Origin: Stenotrophomonas sp. ZAC14D1_NAIMI4_1
Lineage (GTDB): Bacteria; Pseudomonadota; Gammaproteobacteria; Xanthomonadales; Xanthomonadaceae
Length of the DNA stretch: 64,000 nucleotides
Reading direction: 5' to 3'
Assembly (NCBI RefSeq): GCF_003086775.1
Contig: NZ_CP026001.1
Span: 2,072,407 to 2,136,406 of the forward strand
In this document: positions 34,359 to 45,552 of the stretch, in pieces
Position numbering within the stretch: the first letter of the stretch is position 1
How the letters are laid out: each line of letters begins with the position of its first letter
Notes under the pieces: generated by a model
Told to the model about the DNA's origin: nothing
What the model saw: the letters and a program-made list of their open reading frames with translations, nothing else
Database searches by the model: none
Position numbers and translations under genes: made by a program

Positions 34359-34861
34359 TTGTCTTTCCCTTTCAGATTCGGAATAAGCCATCCGCCAATA
34401 ATTAGCGCGGCGGCAATCACCACGCATACGATCGCGAGCTTCTCCGAACCGTTTTTGTAACCGTCCACAGCGACGCCAACCAAGATCGTCGCGCCTGTCA
34501 TACCCAAGCTGGAAAGCGCATGATTACTTTTCATGCCGCGCAGCTCGGATCGAAGGCGCGCATTATCTTCGCGAACCTCAGAAAGCTCGCCCGACAGCTT
34601 GTCGTTTGCCGTCTGTGCGCGCGCGCCAGACTGCTTAGCCGCGCGCAGCTGATCCTGGAAGCTTATCAACGCCCCCTGCACAAACTGCGCGGATACATCG
34701 CCACCCAGAGCTCTTGGTCGGCTCTCAACAATCCCGTTCACCGCGTTAAGGAGGCCAGCCAGAGGCTCTGCTTCGATACTGGCCATGACCTCAGGGCCGG
34801 CCGTCTGACCCCCGCCCGGGCTTTGAGGGCTAGGGACGTCGATTTCTTTTGGTAACGTCAT
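34355..34861 (-). CDS. Coiled-coil protein with two C-terminal membrane spans, island gene pair (first)
   Basis: A 168-residue protein, not recognised. Residues 1-30 are Pro/Gly-rich and probably unstructured, residues 60-120 contain a heptad-rich coiled coil (FQDQLRAAKQSGARAQTAND and LSEVREDNARLRSELRGM), and two hydrophobic spans close the protein (SSLGMTGATILVGVAV and LAIVCVVIAAALIIGGWLI). The ATG at 34861 is preferred to one nine codons upstream. It overlaps the next gene by 4 bases, and both run leftward, opposite to the other island genes, as a separate module next to the right attachment site. Confidence 0.75.
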   Translation of the reverse strand: MTLPKEIDVPSPQSPGGGQTAGPEVMASIEAEPLAGLLNAVNGIVESRPRALGGDVSAQFVQGALISFQDQLRAAKQSGARAQTANDKLSGELSEVREDNARLRSELRGMKSNHALSSLGMTGATILVGVAVDGYKNGSEKLAIVCVVIAAALIIGGWLIPNLKGKDK

Positions 34862-34959
34862 CAGTCCTGCCTCGGGCGGCTCAACCAAATCCTATCCTAC
34901 AAGTCAGGTTCGTGAATGGAAATAAGGTCGTCCGTCTAGGCGGCCGGACGCGCCGATTT

Positions 34960-34977
34960 GGCACAGTTTTGGCGCAG
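34960..34977 (+). repeat. GGCACAG/GGCGCAG direct repeats near attR
   Basis: GGCACAG at 34960 and GGCGCAG at 34971, in the same orientation as the pair near attL, about 32 bases before the repeated tRNA end. Possible integrase arm sites. Confidence 0.35.
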
Positions 34978-35008
34978 TCCGTTCCTATGCGTTGCTGCAT
35001 ATAGGCCA

Positions 35009-35059
35009 GTCCCCCTCCTAAGGGCAAGGTCGCCCGTTCGAATCGGGCCGGGGTCACCA
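35009..35059 (+). repeat. attR: duplicated 3' end of tRNA-Arg
   Basis: Repeats 30575-30625 with one substitution, including the T-arm and CCA. The upstream half of a tRNA is missing, so this copy is not a functional tRNA gene. It marks the right boundary of the island. Confidence 0.88.
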
Positions 35060-35245
35060 CGCTTCCGGCGTGGCTGACGCACATCGCGCCGTCCGTCCCC
35101 GCATTCATCCGCATCCCATTGCCGGAAATGCGCATCACCCTGCAGAACGGGAACCCTGTTTGCGCTTACGGTGACCCTGCAGCACAGGTTGGCCGTCTTT
35201 TCCACGGCAGTAGCCTGCCCGCATTCCCGTCGGCCGGAGTATCCC

Positions 35246-35347
35246 GTGGACCTGTTGCTCGCCATTGGTGAGGTAGCGCTGGTGTTCGCCTGCCTGCTCG
35301 GCCTGGTGCATGTCGCCGACCGGGTCTGGCGCCGCCGGAAGCGCTGA
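35246..35347 (+). CDS. Possible 33-residue single-span membrane protein
   Basis: GTG at 35246 is preceded by GGAG. The frame reads MDLLLAIGEVALVFACLLGL then VHVADRVWRRRKR, a hydrophobic helix followed by a positively charged tail, the usual shape of bacterial small membrane proteins. There is no further support, so it is a candidate only. Confidence 0.4.
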   Translation: MDLLLAIGEVALVFACLLGLVHVADRVWRRRKR

Positions 35348-35435
35348 AGGCGGCAGGGCGGGGCTGTCTTCCGGCGGAAATGAATTCGCGCTATCGTCCG
35401 AAATTCGTGATGAACATCACACTTGGGGTGTGCCC

Positions 35436-35618
35436 ATGCAAGCACGTCGTTTTCGGTATGCGTACAGGAAAGTCCGCGAGTGGCATGTAGGGGCGGTGCG
35501 GGCCGGTTGGCTGGCCCTGCGCTACGGCTTGACCGGTGACACCGGGCGCTTCAATTCGCACGGGGGCTGGCGGGTCAGCCGTCTGCGGGTGGACCGCGAG
35601 CGCGACGAAGCCAGCTGA
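35436..35618 (+). CDS. Small basic hypothetical protein
   Basis: A 60-residue protein beginning MQARRFRYAYRKVREWHVGA and rich in Arg, Tyr and Trp, with no membrane segment. I chose the ATG at 35436, since the longer reading upstream lacks a ribosome-binding site. Function unknown. Highly basic small proteins of this sort often bind nucleic acid, but nothing proves it here. Confidence 0.5.
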   Translation: MQARRFRYAYRKVREWHVGAVRAGWLALRYGLTGDTGRFNSHGGWRVSRLRVDRERDEAS

Positions 35619-35707
35619 GCGCTCACGTCGCGGCTGCGCTGCATGCACGTGCATTGCACGAGCGCTGCAGCAGGGTGGATGCACATTCCCCACTCTGGAT
35701 GCGTGCA

Positions 35708-35818
35708 ATGAATACCCCAGGCACTCCCAAGCCCAGTTTTCGCCAGCGGCACGGTCTGTGGATCGTGGCGGGGGTCGCGGCGGTCATCGCCCTGATCCTG
35801 GTCACCCAGTACTGGTAA
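35708..35818 (+). CDS. Small single-span membrane protein
   Basis: A 36-residue reading frame: a basic N-terminus (MNTPGTPKPSFRQRHGLW) followed by IVAGVAAVIALILVTQYW. An ATG at 35699 would add three residues. Located 65 bases before the MarC gene. The clear topology supports a real product; function unknown. Confidence 0.5.
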   Translation: MNTPGTPKPSFRQRHGLWIVAGVAAVIALILVTQYW

Positions 35819-35883
35819 CGCTTGGCCGGCCTTTGTAGAGTCGGGCATGCTCGACCCTGCAGGGCCCGATTCCAGCGGAGCGC

Positions 35884-36570
35884 ATGATGCCTTTGCCCGA
35901 TGTGCTTGCTACGGTGGCCGGTGAGCTGATCCTGGTGCCGGTCACCCTGTTGCCGATCATCAATCCGCTCAGTACGGCGTCGATCTTCGTGTCGACCGTG
36001 GGCGGCCGGCGGCAGGTGGCAAAGCGCCTGGCCCGGCAGATTGCCTTCAACAGTTTCATCGTGATCGTGGTGGCGATGCTGGTCGGCACTTACGTGCTGT
36101 CGCTGTTCGGCATCTCGCTGCCAGTGGTGCGCATCGGTGGCGGCCTGCTGGTGGCGGCCGCGGGGTGGCGCATGCTGGGCGCGCGCGTGGACGATCCGCC
36201 CAGCGCGGCGGAAGAGCAGGCCTCGGCGATGGCCGACCACGAGCTGCAGCGCAAGAGCTTCTTTCCTCTCACGTTCCCGCTCACCACCGGGCCGGGCACG
36301 ATTGCCGCCTGCATCACCTTGGGCACCCATGTCGAATCAGTGACGCCGCTGCACCTGCTGTCCGGCGTGGTTGTTGCCGTGGGCGGGGCACTGCTGGTGG
36401 TGTCGGTGATCTACCTGATCCTGCGCAATTCGATCGTGCTGGTTGCCCGGCTGGGGCCGACCGGTGCGGTGGTCATGCAGCAGCTGGTAGCGTTCGTGCT
36501 GCTGTGCATCGGCATCCAGCTGATGTGGACCGGCTGGGTGGACCTGAACCAGCAGACCTTCGGGGGATGA
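35884..36570 (+). CDS. MarC family integral membrane protein
   Basis: A 228-residue MarC/YhgN-type protein with about six membrane segments. Conserved parts are PIINPLSTASIFVS, the loop PLTFPLTTGPGTIAACITLG and QQLVAFVLLCIGIQLMWTGW. The family was once linked to multiple antibiotic resistance, a link not supported later; a transport role is assumed but substrates are unknown. It is monocistronic, followed by a GTAG repeat. Confidence 0.9.
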   Translation: MMPLPDVLATVAGELILVPVTLLPIINPLSTASIFVSTVGGRRQVAKRLARQIAFNSFIVIVVAMLVGTYVLSLFGISLPVVRIGGGLLVAAAGWRMLGARVDDPPSAAEEQASAMADHELQRKSFFPLTFPLTTGPGTIAACITLGTHVESVTPLHLLSGVVVAVGGALLVVSVIYLILRNSIVLVARLGPTGAVVMQQLVAFVLLCIGIQLMWTGWVDLNQQTFGG

Positions 36571-36594
36571 TCCCGGGCCATGCGTGGTCGCCCA

Positions 36595-36618
36595 GTAGAT
36601 CCACGCCATGCGTGGATG
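36595..36618 (+). repeat. SMAG-like GTAG stem-loop
   Basis: GTAGATCCACGCCATGCGTG followed by GATG: GTAG head and ATCCACGC/GCGTGGAT stem. Located between the convergent MarC and response-regulator genes. Confidence 0.75.
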
Positions 36619-36620
36619 CT

Positions 36621-36980
36621 TCAGCTCTGTTGCAGCAACTCCACCAGCTGGCGCAGCCGATAAGGCTTGGGCAGGAACTCCACCTGGTCGGGCAGCGGCG
36701 GCAGCTGCGAGCGTGCATAGCCGGACGACAGGATCATCCGCGCGTGCGGCTGGTCGCGCGCCACGTGTTCGCTCAGCTCGATGCCAGACATGCCGTTGGG
36801 CATGCTGACGTCGCTGAACACCACGTCGAAGCGCTCCCCGCCCTGCATCAGGGCGACGGCTTCGTGGCCGTCGGACGTGGTTGCCACATCGATGCCGAAA
36901 TCGCGCAGCGCCAGGCCGATCATCTCGCGCAGATCGGACTGGTCCTCCACCATCAATACGCGGAGCGTGTCATCAGTCAT
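36621..36980 (-). CDS. Single-domain response regulator (receiver only)
   Basis: A 119-residue CheY-like receiver with the acidic pocket MVEDQSD, the phospho-acceptor Asp57 in VVFSDVSMPNG and the conserved Lys in FLPKPYR. There is no output domain. It overlaps the PAS kinase gene by 8 bases and is its likely phosphate recipient. The start at 36980 gives a normal receiver N-terminus. Confidence 0.9.
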   Translation of the reverse strand: MTDDTLRVLMVEDQSDLREMIGLALRDFGIDVATTSDGHEAVALMQGGERFDVVFSDVSMPNGMSGIELSEHVARDQPHARMILSSGYARSQLPPLPDQVEFLPKPYRLRQLVELLQQS

Positions 36981-38130
36981 GGGCAGGGTCCTCCATTGCG
37001 GGTAGCAGCAGGCTGACCGTGGTGCCGACACCGGGCGTGGTGGACACATCAACGAAGCCGCCGCTCTGGGTAGTAAAACCGAACACCTGGCTCAGGCCCA
37101 GACCGCTGCCCTTGCCGATGTCCTTGGTCGTAAAGAAGGGCTCGGTGGCCCGTTCAGCGATGTCCGGGGCCATGCCATGGCCCTCGTCGCAGACGCTTAG
37201 TGTCACATATCGACGCTGCAGCGCGGTGTCCGCGTCCGGATCCAGGCGGTGCTCCAGCGCGGTGGCCACCAGTACGCGGCCACCGTCCAGGGTGGCGTCA
37301 GCGGCGTTGGCCACCAGGTTGGCAAGCGCGGTCTGCAGCTGCAGCGGGTCGGTGCTGAGCAGGGGCAGGCCCGGGGCCAGCTCGGCTTCCACGGTTACGC
37401 CGGGTGGGCAGGCGCTGCGCAGGCCGGGCAGCCATTGGCTGATCTGCTGGCTGATGTCCAGCGGCTCGCGGATCAGGGTCTGGCCGGTGCTGAAGGCCAG
37501 CAGCTGCCGCGTCAGCAGCGAGCCACGGTCGGTCGCGGCCTGTGCGGTGGCCAGCAGCTCGGCGGCGCGGGCATCGCTGCCAAGCCGCAGCGACAGCAGG
37601 TCCAGTGCGTTGCCAACCGTGGTCAGCAGGTTGTTGAACTCGTGGGAGAGGCCGCGGCTGAGCCGGCCCACGGTCTCGAACTGCTGGGTCTGGCGCAGGG
37701 CCCGCTGGGCATCGCGCAGCAGGCGCTGGGCCTGCCAGTGCTCGGTGATGTCGCGGGTAATCTTGACGAAGCCCAGCAGCTCGCCGTTCTCGCGCACCGC
37801 TTCAATGACGATGCTGGCCCTGAATGATGAGCCGTCGCGGCGCACCCGCCAGCCCTCGCTGGCCACGTGGCCGTTCTGTGCAGCCAGGTGCAGCAGCCGC
37901 TGCGGTTCGCCGGCATCGCGTTCATCGGCCAGGTAGAAGCGGCTGAAGTGGGTGCCGATGACTTCGTCGGCACGGTAGCCCTTGATCCGTTCGGCGCCCG
38001 GGTTCCAGCTGCAGACGATGCCCTGGGGGTCAAGCAGGTACAGGGCATGGTCACGAACGCTGTCGATCAGCAATCGCAGTTGGCGGGACGTGTCCGTCAG
38101 CACGGAAGGCGTAGAAGCAAGAGCGTCCAC
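36973..38130 (-). CDS. PAS-domain sensor histidine kinase
   Basis: About 385 residues, apparently soluble. A PAS domain (LLIDSVRDHALYLLDPQGIV to ITRDITEHWQ) is followed by a HisKA-like helix with the phosphorylated His in RGLSHEFNNLLT and an HATPase_c domain (N box LVANAADATLD, G1 CDEGHGMAP, G2 KGSGLGLSQVFG). HEFNN kinases of this type usually pair with single receivers. No ATG lies near the domain start; the GTG at 38130 is my choice and a GTG at 38103 also fits, so the start is uncertain. Divergent from the hybrid kinase operon. Confidence 0.82.
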   Translation of the reverse strand: MDALASTPSVLTDTSRQLRLLIDSVRDHALYLLDPQGIVCSWNPGAERIKGYRADEVIGTHFSRFYLADERDAGEPQRLLHLAAQNGHVASEGWRVRRDGSSFRASIVIEAVRENGELLGFVKITRDITEHWQAQRLLRDAQRALRQTQQFETVGRLSRGLSHEFNNLLTTVGNALDLLSLRLGSDARAAELLATAQAATDRGSLLTRQLLAFSTGQTLIREPLDISQQISQWLPGLRSACPPGVTVEAELAPGLPLLSTDPLQLQTALANLVANAADATLDGGRVLVATALEHRLDPDADTALQRRYVTLSVCDEGHGMAPDIAERATEPFFTTKDIGKGSGLGLSQVFGFTTQSGGFVDVSTTPGVGTTVSLLLPAMEDPAHD

Positions 38131-38281
38131 GTAGAAATCAGTTATACCCCTGTAAGGGATGCGACCGTAGGCAGGCGAGCGTGAAGGATTTGTGCACACG
38201 GTGCGTGTGCCATTGGTCGTATGCGGCTGAATGCGACAGGGAGTAACATCATCGACCTTTCGTGCTCTGGAACCGACCCGC

Positions 38282-41388
<3,107 letters not shown>

Positions 41389-41392
<4 letters not shown>

Positions 41393-42213
41393 ACGAACAG
41401 GCGCTGTTCGACCTGGAGCTGAAGGTCCTGCTGGAGGCGCTTTACCAGCGCTACCACTACGATTTCCGCAGCTATGCGGTGTCTTCGCTGCGGCGGCGCA
41501 TCCGCCAGGCGATGCAGCGCTATGACTGCGAGCGCCTGGTCGACCTGCAGTACCGCTTGCTGCACGAGCCGGATCTGTTCGCCCAGGCGATGCAGTTCTT
41601 CACCGTGCAGGTTTCGGAGATGTTCCGCGATCCGGCCTACTTCAAGCAGCTGCGCGAGCAGGTGGTGCCGGTGCTGCGCACCTACCCGTCGGTAAAGCTG
41701 TGGGTGGCCGGTTGCAGTACCGGTGAAGAGGTCTGGTCGCTGGCCATCCTGCTGCACGAGGAAGGACTGCTGGAGCGCAGCATCGTCTACGCCACCGACA
41801 TCAATCCGGCGGCGCTGGCCACGGCCGAAGCCGGCGCCTACAGCATCGACCGCCTGGCGCAGTTCAGCCGCAACTACCTGGCTGCCGGTGGCACCGGCTC
41901 GCTGTCGGACTATTACGCGACCGCCTACGATGGTGCGGTGTTCGACCGCCAGCTGCGCCGCAACGTGGTATTTGCCGACCACAGCCTGGCCACCGACACG
42001 GTGTTCTCCGAAGTGCACCTGGTGTCCTGCCGCAACGTCTTGATCTATTTCAACCGCGACCTGCAGGACCGCGCGGTGGGCCTGTTCCGAGAGGCGCTGG
42101 TGCATCGCGGCTTCCTCGGCCTGGGCAGCAAGGAGTCGCTGCAGTTCGGCCGCCACCATGATGCGTTCGAAGCCTGCTCGCGCGAGCACCGGCTGTACCG
42201 GAAGGTGGTGTGA
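41389..42213 (+). CDS. CheR-type protein-glutamate methyltransferase
   Basis: A 274-residue CheR: N-terminal helical domain (YHYDFRSYAVSSLRRRIRQ) and SAM-binding domain (WVAGCSTGEEVWSLAILL; YATDINPAALATAEAGAY; VSCRNVLIYFNR). CheR methylates glutamates of chemoreceptors, yet no receptor, CheA or CheW is encoded nearby; in this operon it may modify coiled-coil sensor proteins (inference). ATGA overlap with the hybrid kinase and one-base overlap with cheB-like. Confidence 0.9.
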
Positions 42214-42785
42214 TGACCGCCCCGCGCCCGCACCTGCTGGTGGTCGGTGCCTCTGCCGGCGGCGTGGCGGCACTGCAGGCGCTGCTGGGCGCGTTGCCGG
42301 CCGGCCTGCCGATACCGGTGCTGGTGGTGCTGCACCTGCCGCGCGACCGCAGCAGCCGCATCGCCGAGGTGCTGGCGCCGTACTGCGCGCTGGACGTGCG
42401 CGAAGCGGAGGACAAGCAGCCGTTGCAGGCTGCGACGGTGACCTTCGCCGCACCTGACTACCATCTGCTGGTGGAGGACGCGCAGACCATTGCACTGTCG
42501 ATGGATGAGCCGGTGCTGTTTTCGCGCCCGGCCATCGATCCGCTGTTTGAATCCGCCGCGGCCATTTTCGGGCCGCAGCTGCTGGCGGTGCTGCTGACCG
42601 GCGCCAGCAGCGATGGCAGTGAAGGCGTGGCCGCGGTGCGATCCGCCGGTGGCCGCGCCTGGCTGCAATGCCCCGAGGAGGCTGAAGCATCGATGATGCC
42701 GGCCTCCGCCCTGCAGCACGCCGGCGCTGACGCCGTGCTGCCTCTTGAATTGATGTGCCGTCGCTTGAAGGAGTTGTTTGCATGA
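42213..42785 (+). CDS. CheB-type methylesterase lacking a receiver domain
   Basis: A 190-residue CheB catalytic domain. The triad residues are visible: Ser14 in GASAGG, His41 in VVLHLPRD and the Asp in LTGASSDGSEG. Typical CheB has an N-terminal receiver that controls the esterase; here it is absent, so activity must be controlled otherwise, perhaps by the separate receiver-kinase encoded next. The ATG at 42213 is chosen over GTG at 42210. Overlaps on both sides show translational coupling. Confidence 0.88.
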   Translation: MTAPRPHLLVVGASAGGVAALQALLGALPAGLPIPVLVVLHLPRDRSSRIAEVLAPYCALDVREAEDKQPLQAATVTFAAPDYHLLVEDAQTIALSMDEPVLFSRPAIDPLFESAAAIFGPQLLAVLLTGASSDGSEGVAAVRSAGGRAWLQCPEEAEASMMPASALQHAGADAVLPLELMCRRLKELFA

Positions 42786-43915
42786 ACCTGCTGCCACCGG
42801 ACCCTGCGCAGTCGCAGACCCCGGTCAACCTGCTGATCGTCGATGACGTGCCGCAGAACCTGGTGGCCATGCAGGCGCTGCTGCGCCGCGAGGGCGTCAA
42901 CCTGCTGCTGGCGGGTTCGGGCGCGCAGGCGCTGGAACTGCTGCTGGAACACGAGGTGGCGCTGGCGCTGCTGGACGTGCACATGCCGGAGATCGACGGC
43001 TTCACCCTTGCCGAGCTGATGCGTGGCTCGCAGCGGAGCCGCGATGTGCCGATCATCTTCCTGACTGCTTCGCCGGATGACCCGGTGCGCGCGTTCAAGG
43101 GCTACGAAAGCGGTGCGGTTGATTTCCTGCACAAGCCGGTGGCGCCGCAGGTGATCCTGAGCAAGGTCAATGTCTTCATCGAGCTCTACCAGCAGCGCCA
43201 GCTGCTGAAGTCGCGCAACGACGCGCTGGAGCGCGCATTGAAGTTGAACGAGACGATGGCGGCGGTGCTGACCCACGACCTGCGCACGCCGCTGTCGGCC
43301 ATCCTGTTGTGCGCCGACAAGCTGTCGCTGGAGCTTCCGCCGGGCAACACCAGCGCGCAGCAGACCCTGCAGCACCTGGAGGCCAGCACCGTGCGCATGG
43401 CGCGCATGGTCGAGCAGCTGCTGGATTTCTCGCGCATCCGCAGTGGCGGCCTGCGCCTGGAAGCCAGTGCCTGCGACATGGAGGAACTGGCCCGTGCCGT
43501 GATCGCCGAGGCCGGCAGCGCGCACGGCAGCGATCGCATCGCCTTCGATGCAAGCGGTGATGCCACGCTGCACGGCGACATGGATCGCCTTGGGCAGGTG
43601 GTGGCCAACCTGGTGGGCAACGCCATCACCCATGGTGGCAAGGACGTGGTGCGCGTTGCCGTCGATGGCAGCGATACGCGCGTAGTGACGCTGCGCGTGC
43701 GTAATGCCGGGCATATCGAGGAAGCGCTGCTGCCGCGCTTGTTCGAGCCGTTCAAGGCCAGCTTCCACCAGAGCAAGGGCCTCGGCCTTGGCCTGTACAT
43801 CGTCGACCAGTTCGTTGCTGCTCATGGCGGACGCCTGAGTGCGCGCAACGAGCAGGACCAGGTGGTGTTCGAAGCGGTGCTGCCACGCCGCGCCGATACC
43901 CGCATTGGCCGTTAA
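42782..43915 (+). CDS. Receiver-histidine kinase (REC-HisKA-HATPase)
   Basis: A 377-residue soluble protein with unusual order: receiver at residues 15-135 (LIVDDVPQN; acceptor Asp65 in ALLDVHMPE; Lys in FLHKPV), then a helix, HisKA with His165 in VLTHDLRTPLS, and HATPase_c (NLVGNAITHGG; GLGLGLYIVDQF). The receiver probably accepts phosphate from the hybrid kinase and controls the kinase half. It ends the operon; ATGA overlap with cheB-like. Confidence 0.9.
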   Translation: MNLLPPDPAQSQTPVNLLIVDDVPQNLVAMQALLRREGVNLLLAGSGAQALELLLEHEVALALLDVHMPEIDGFTLAELMRGSQRSRDVPIIFLTASPDDPVRAFKGYESGAVDFLHKPVAPQVILSKVNVFIELYQQRQLLKSRNDALERALKLNETMAAVLTHDLRTPLSAILLCADKLSLELPPGNTSAQQTLQHLEASTVRMARMVEQLLDFSRIRSGGLRLEASACDMEELARAVIAEAGSAHGSDRIAFDASGDATLHGDMDRLGQVVANLVGNAITHGGKDVVRVAVDGSDTRVVTLRVRNAGHIEEALLPRLFEPFKASFHQSKGLGLGLYIVDQFVAAHGGRLSARNEQDQVVFEAVLPRRADTRIGR

Positions 43916-44002
43916 CTGAATTCTTCAGGCAGCGCCGGAGCGAACTGAGACGGGCTCGTCCGTAGCTGCTACCGTGGCGACTCACGTTGCCAAGGATGCT
44001 TC

Positions 44003-44431
44003 ATGCCACTACGCGCCATTGCCTACGTCAGCCAGGCCCGGCCGGACCTTTCCGCCGAACGCCTGCAGACGTTGGTGAACGATGCCACCCGGTTCAACCG
44101 GATGGCCGGGGTGACGGGCGTGTTGCTGCACGATGGACAGCGTTTCCTGCAGTACATCGAAGGCCCGCCCGATGGCATCGACTCGGTGTACGAGCGCATC
44201 CTGCAGGCCGGCAGCCATGTGGACATCGTCGAACTGGCACGCGGGCGACTGGGCCAGCGCCAGTTCCCGTACTGGTCGATGCGTGCGTTGCCGGTCGATG
44301 CGTTGAAGCTGCGCCAACTGGCCACCAGTGACTGGTCCGGGTTCTCGCGCACCGTGGAGGGCGATCCTGCGGTGCCGACCGCGGTGGATCTGTTGAGCGC
44401 CATCGTGCAACCGGTGCTCAGCACCGGGTAG
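44003..44431 (+). CDS. BLUF-domain blue-light photoreceptor
   Basis: A 142-residue short BLUF protein that binds FAD. All photochemically important residues line up with AppA: Tyr8 in IAYVS, Asn32, Gln50 in FLQYIEG, and the Trp91-Ser-Met93 pair (YWSMR). Beyond residue 95 there is only a short C-terminal helix region and no output domain, so it must signal through a partner. It follows the hybrid kinase/Che-like operon by 87 bases and could feed light input to it (inference). The ATG at 44003 gives the exact BLUF N-terminus. Confidence 0.92.
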   Translation: MPLRAIAYVSQARPDLSAERLQTLVNDATRFNRMAGVTGVLLHDGQRFLQYIEGPPDGIDSVYERILQAGSHVDIVELARGRLGQRQFPYWSMRALPVDALKLRQLATSDWSGFSRTVEGDPAVPTAVDLLSAIVQPVLSTG

Positions 44432-44499
44432 CGTCGAGCTTCACTTCGCTGTCACCCGTAGCGGGTTCCCATCGGGCTTCCTGGGGAAGGGAGCACGTC

Positions 44500-45552
44500 A
44501 TGAAGCGGATGAAATGGCAGGGCAGGGCGGCGCTGGCCATGGTGCTGGCGGCAGCAACGGTGCCGGCGTGGGCCTGCACGCGCGCGGTCTATCTGGGCGA
44601 CAACGGCGATGTGATCACCGCCCGGTCGATGGACTGGAAGGTGGACGTGGCCACCAACCTCTATGTCCTGCCACGTGGCATCGCGCGCACCGGCCAGGCC
44701 GGGCCGAAATCGGCGAAATGGACCGCGCGCTACGGCAGTGTGGTCGCTACCGGCTACGACGTGTCCACCACCGACGGCATGAACGAGAAGGGCCTGGTCG
44801 CCAACCTGCTGTGGCTGGTCGAATCGGAGTACCCGCAGCAGCGCGGCAACAAGCCGGGGCTGGCCATCTCGCTGTGGGCGCAGTACGTGCTGGACAACTT
44901 CGGCAGCGTGGCCGAGGCGGTGGCTGCGCTGGAGCGCGAGCCGTTCGCCATCGTCACCGACAAGGTGCCGGGCGAGGACCGCCAGGCCACCCTGCATCTG
45001 TCGCTGTCCGATGCGAGCGGCGACAGTGCCATCGTCGAATACATCGGTGGCCGCCAGGTCATCCACCATGACCGCCGCTACCAGGTCATGACCAACTCGC
45101 CGATCTTCGACCAGCAGCTGGCGCTCAATGCGTACTGGAAGGAGATCGGCGGTACGGTGATGCTGCCGGGCACCAATCGCTCGGCAGATCGCTTCGCGCG
45201 CGCGTCGTTCTACATCAACGCCATTCCCAAGGCCGAAGACCCGGTGGAGGCGCTGGCCAGTGTGTTCAGTGTGATCCGCAACGTGTCGGTTCCCTTCGGC
45301 ATCACCACGCCGGATCAGCCGAACATCTCGTCCACCCGCTGGCGCACGGTGGCCGACCACAAGCGCCGCCTGTATTTCTTCGAATCGGCGCTGACGCCCA
45401 ATACGTTCTGGGTGGATCTGAACAAGGTCGATTTCGGCGGCCAGGTCCTCAAGCTCGACCTCGGCCCGGACCAGCGCAACACCTTCGCCGGTGATGCGCT
45501 GTCCCGGTTCGTGCCGAGCAAGCCGTTTGACTTCCTCGGTACGGGAGGTTAG
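44500..45552 (+). CDS. Secreted linear amide C-N hydrolase (choloylglycine hydrolase/penicillin V acylase family)
   Basis: A 350-residue Ntn-hydrolase. A signal peptide (ALAMVLAAATVPAWA) is followed directly by Cys26 in ACTRAVYLG, which becomes the N-terminal nucleophile after cleavage. Family motifs include RSMDWKVDVATNLYVLPRG, EKGLVANLLWL and VMTNSPIFDQQLALNAYW. Gram-negative members hydrolyse acyl-homoserine lactones or penicillin V rather than bile salts; substrate not determined here. AAGGGAG precedes the ATG. Its 3' end overlaps the convergent gene by 4 bases. Confidence 0.9.
   Translation: MKRMKWQGRAALAMVLAAATVPAWACTRAVYLGDNGDVITARSMDWKVDVATNLYVLPRGIARTGQAGPKSAKWTARYGSVVATGYDVSTTDGMNEKGLVANLLWLVESEYPQQRGNKPGLAISLWAQYVLDNFGSVAEAVAALEREPFAIVTDKVPGEDRQATLHLSLSDASGDSAIVEYIGGRQVIHHDRRYQVMTNSPIFDQQLALNAYWKEIGGTVMLPGTNRSADRFARASFYINAIPKAEDPVEALASVFSVIRNVSVPFGITTPDQPNISSTRWRTVADHKRRLYFFESALTPNTFWVDLNKVDFGGQVLKLDLGPDQRNTFAGDALSRFVPSKPFDFLGTGG

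Larger units (their letters stand above)
30575..35059. mobile_element. Small genomic island in tRNA-Arg(CCT), integrase lost
   Basis: The interval between the intact tRNA and a 51-base copy of its 3' end is 4.4 kb and unlike its surroundings: several genes are noticeably more A+T-rich, none is a recognised core gene, and one is a decayed phage gene. No integrase, recombinase or excisionase is visible, so it looks like the remains of a prophage or satellite that kept a few cargo genes. The core chromosome resumes at about 35060. Confidence 0.8.

Noticed and set aside
35009..35059. Second tRNA-Arg gene
   Set aside because: Only the 3' half is present, so no acceptor or D-arm can form; it is an att duplicate.
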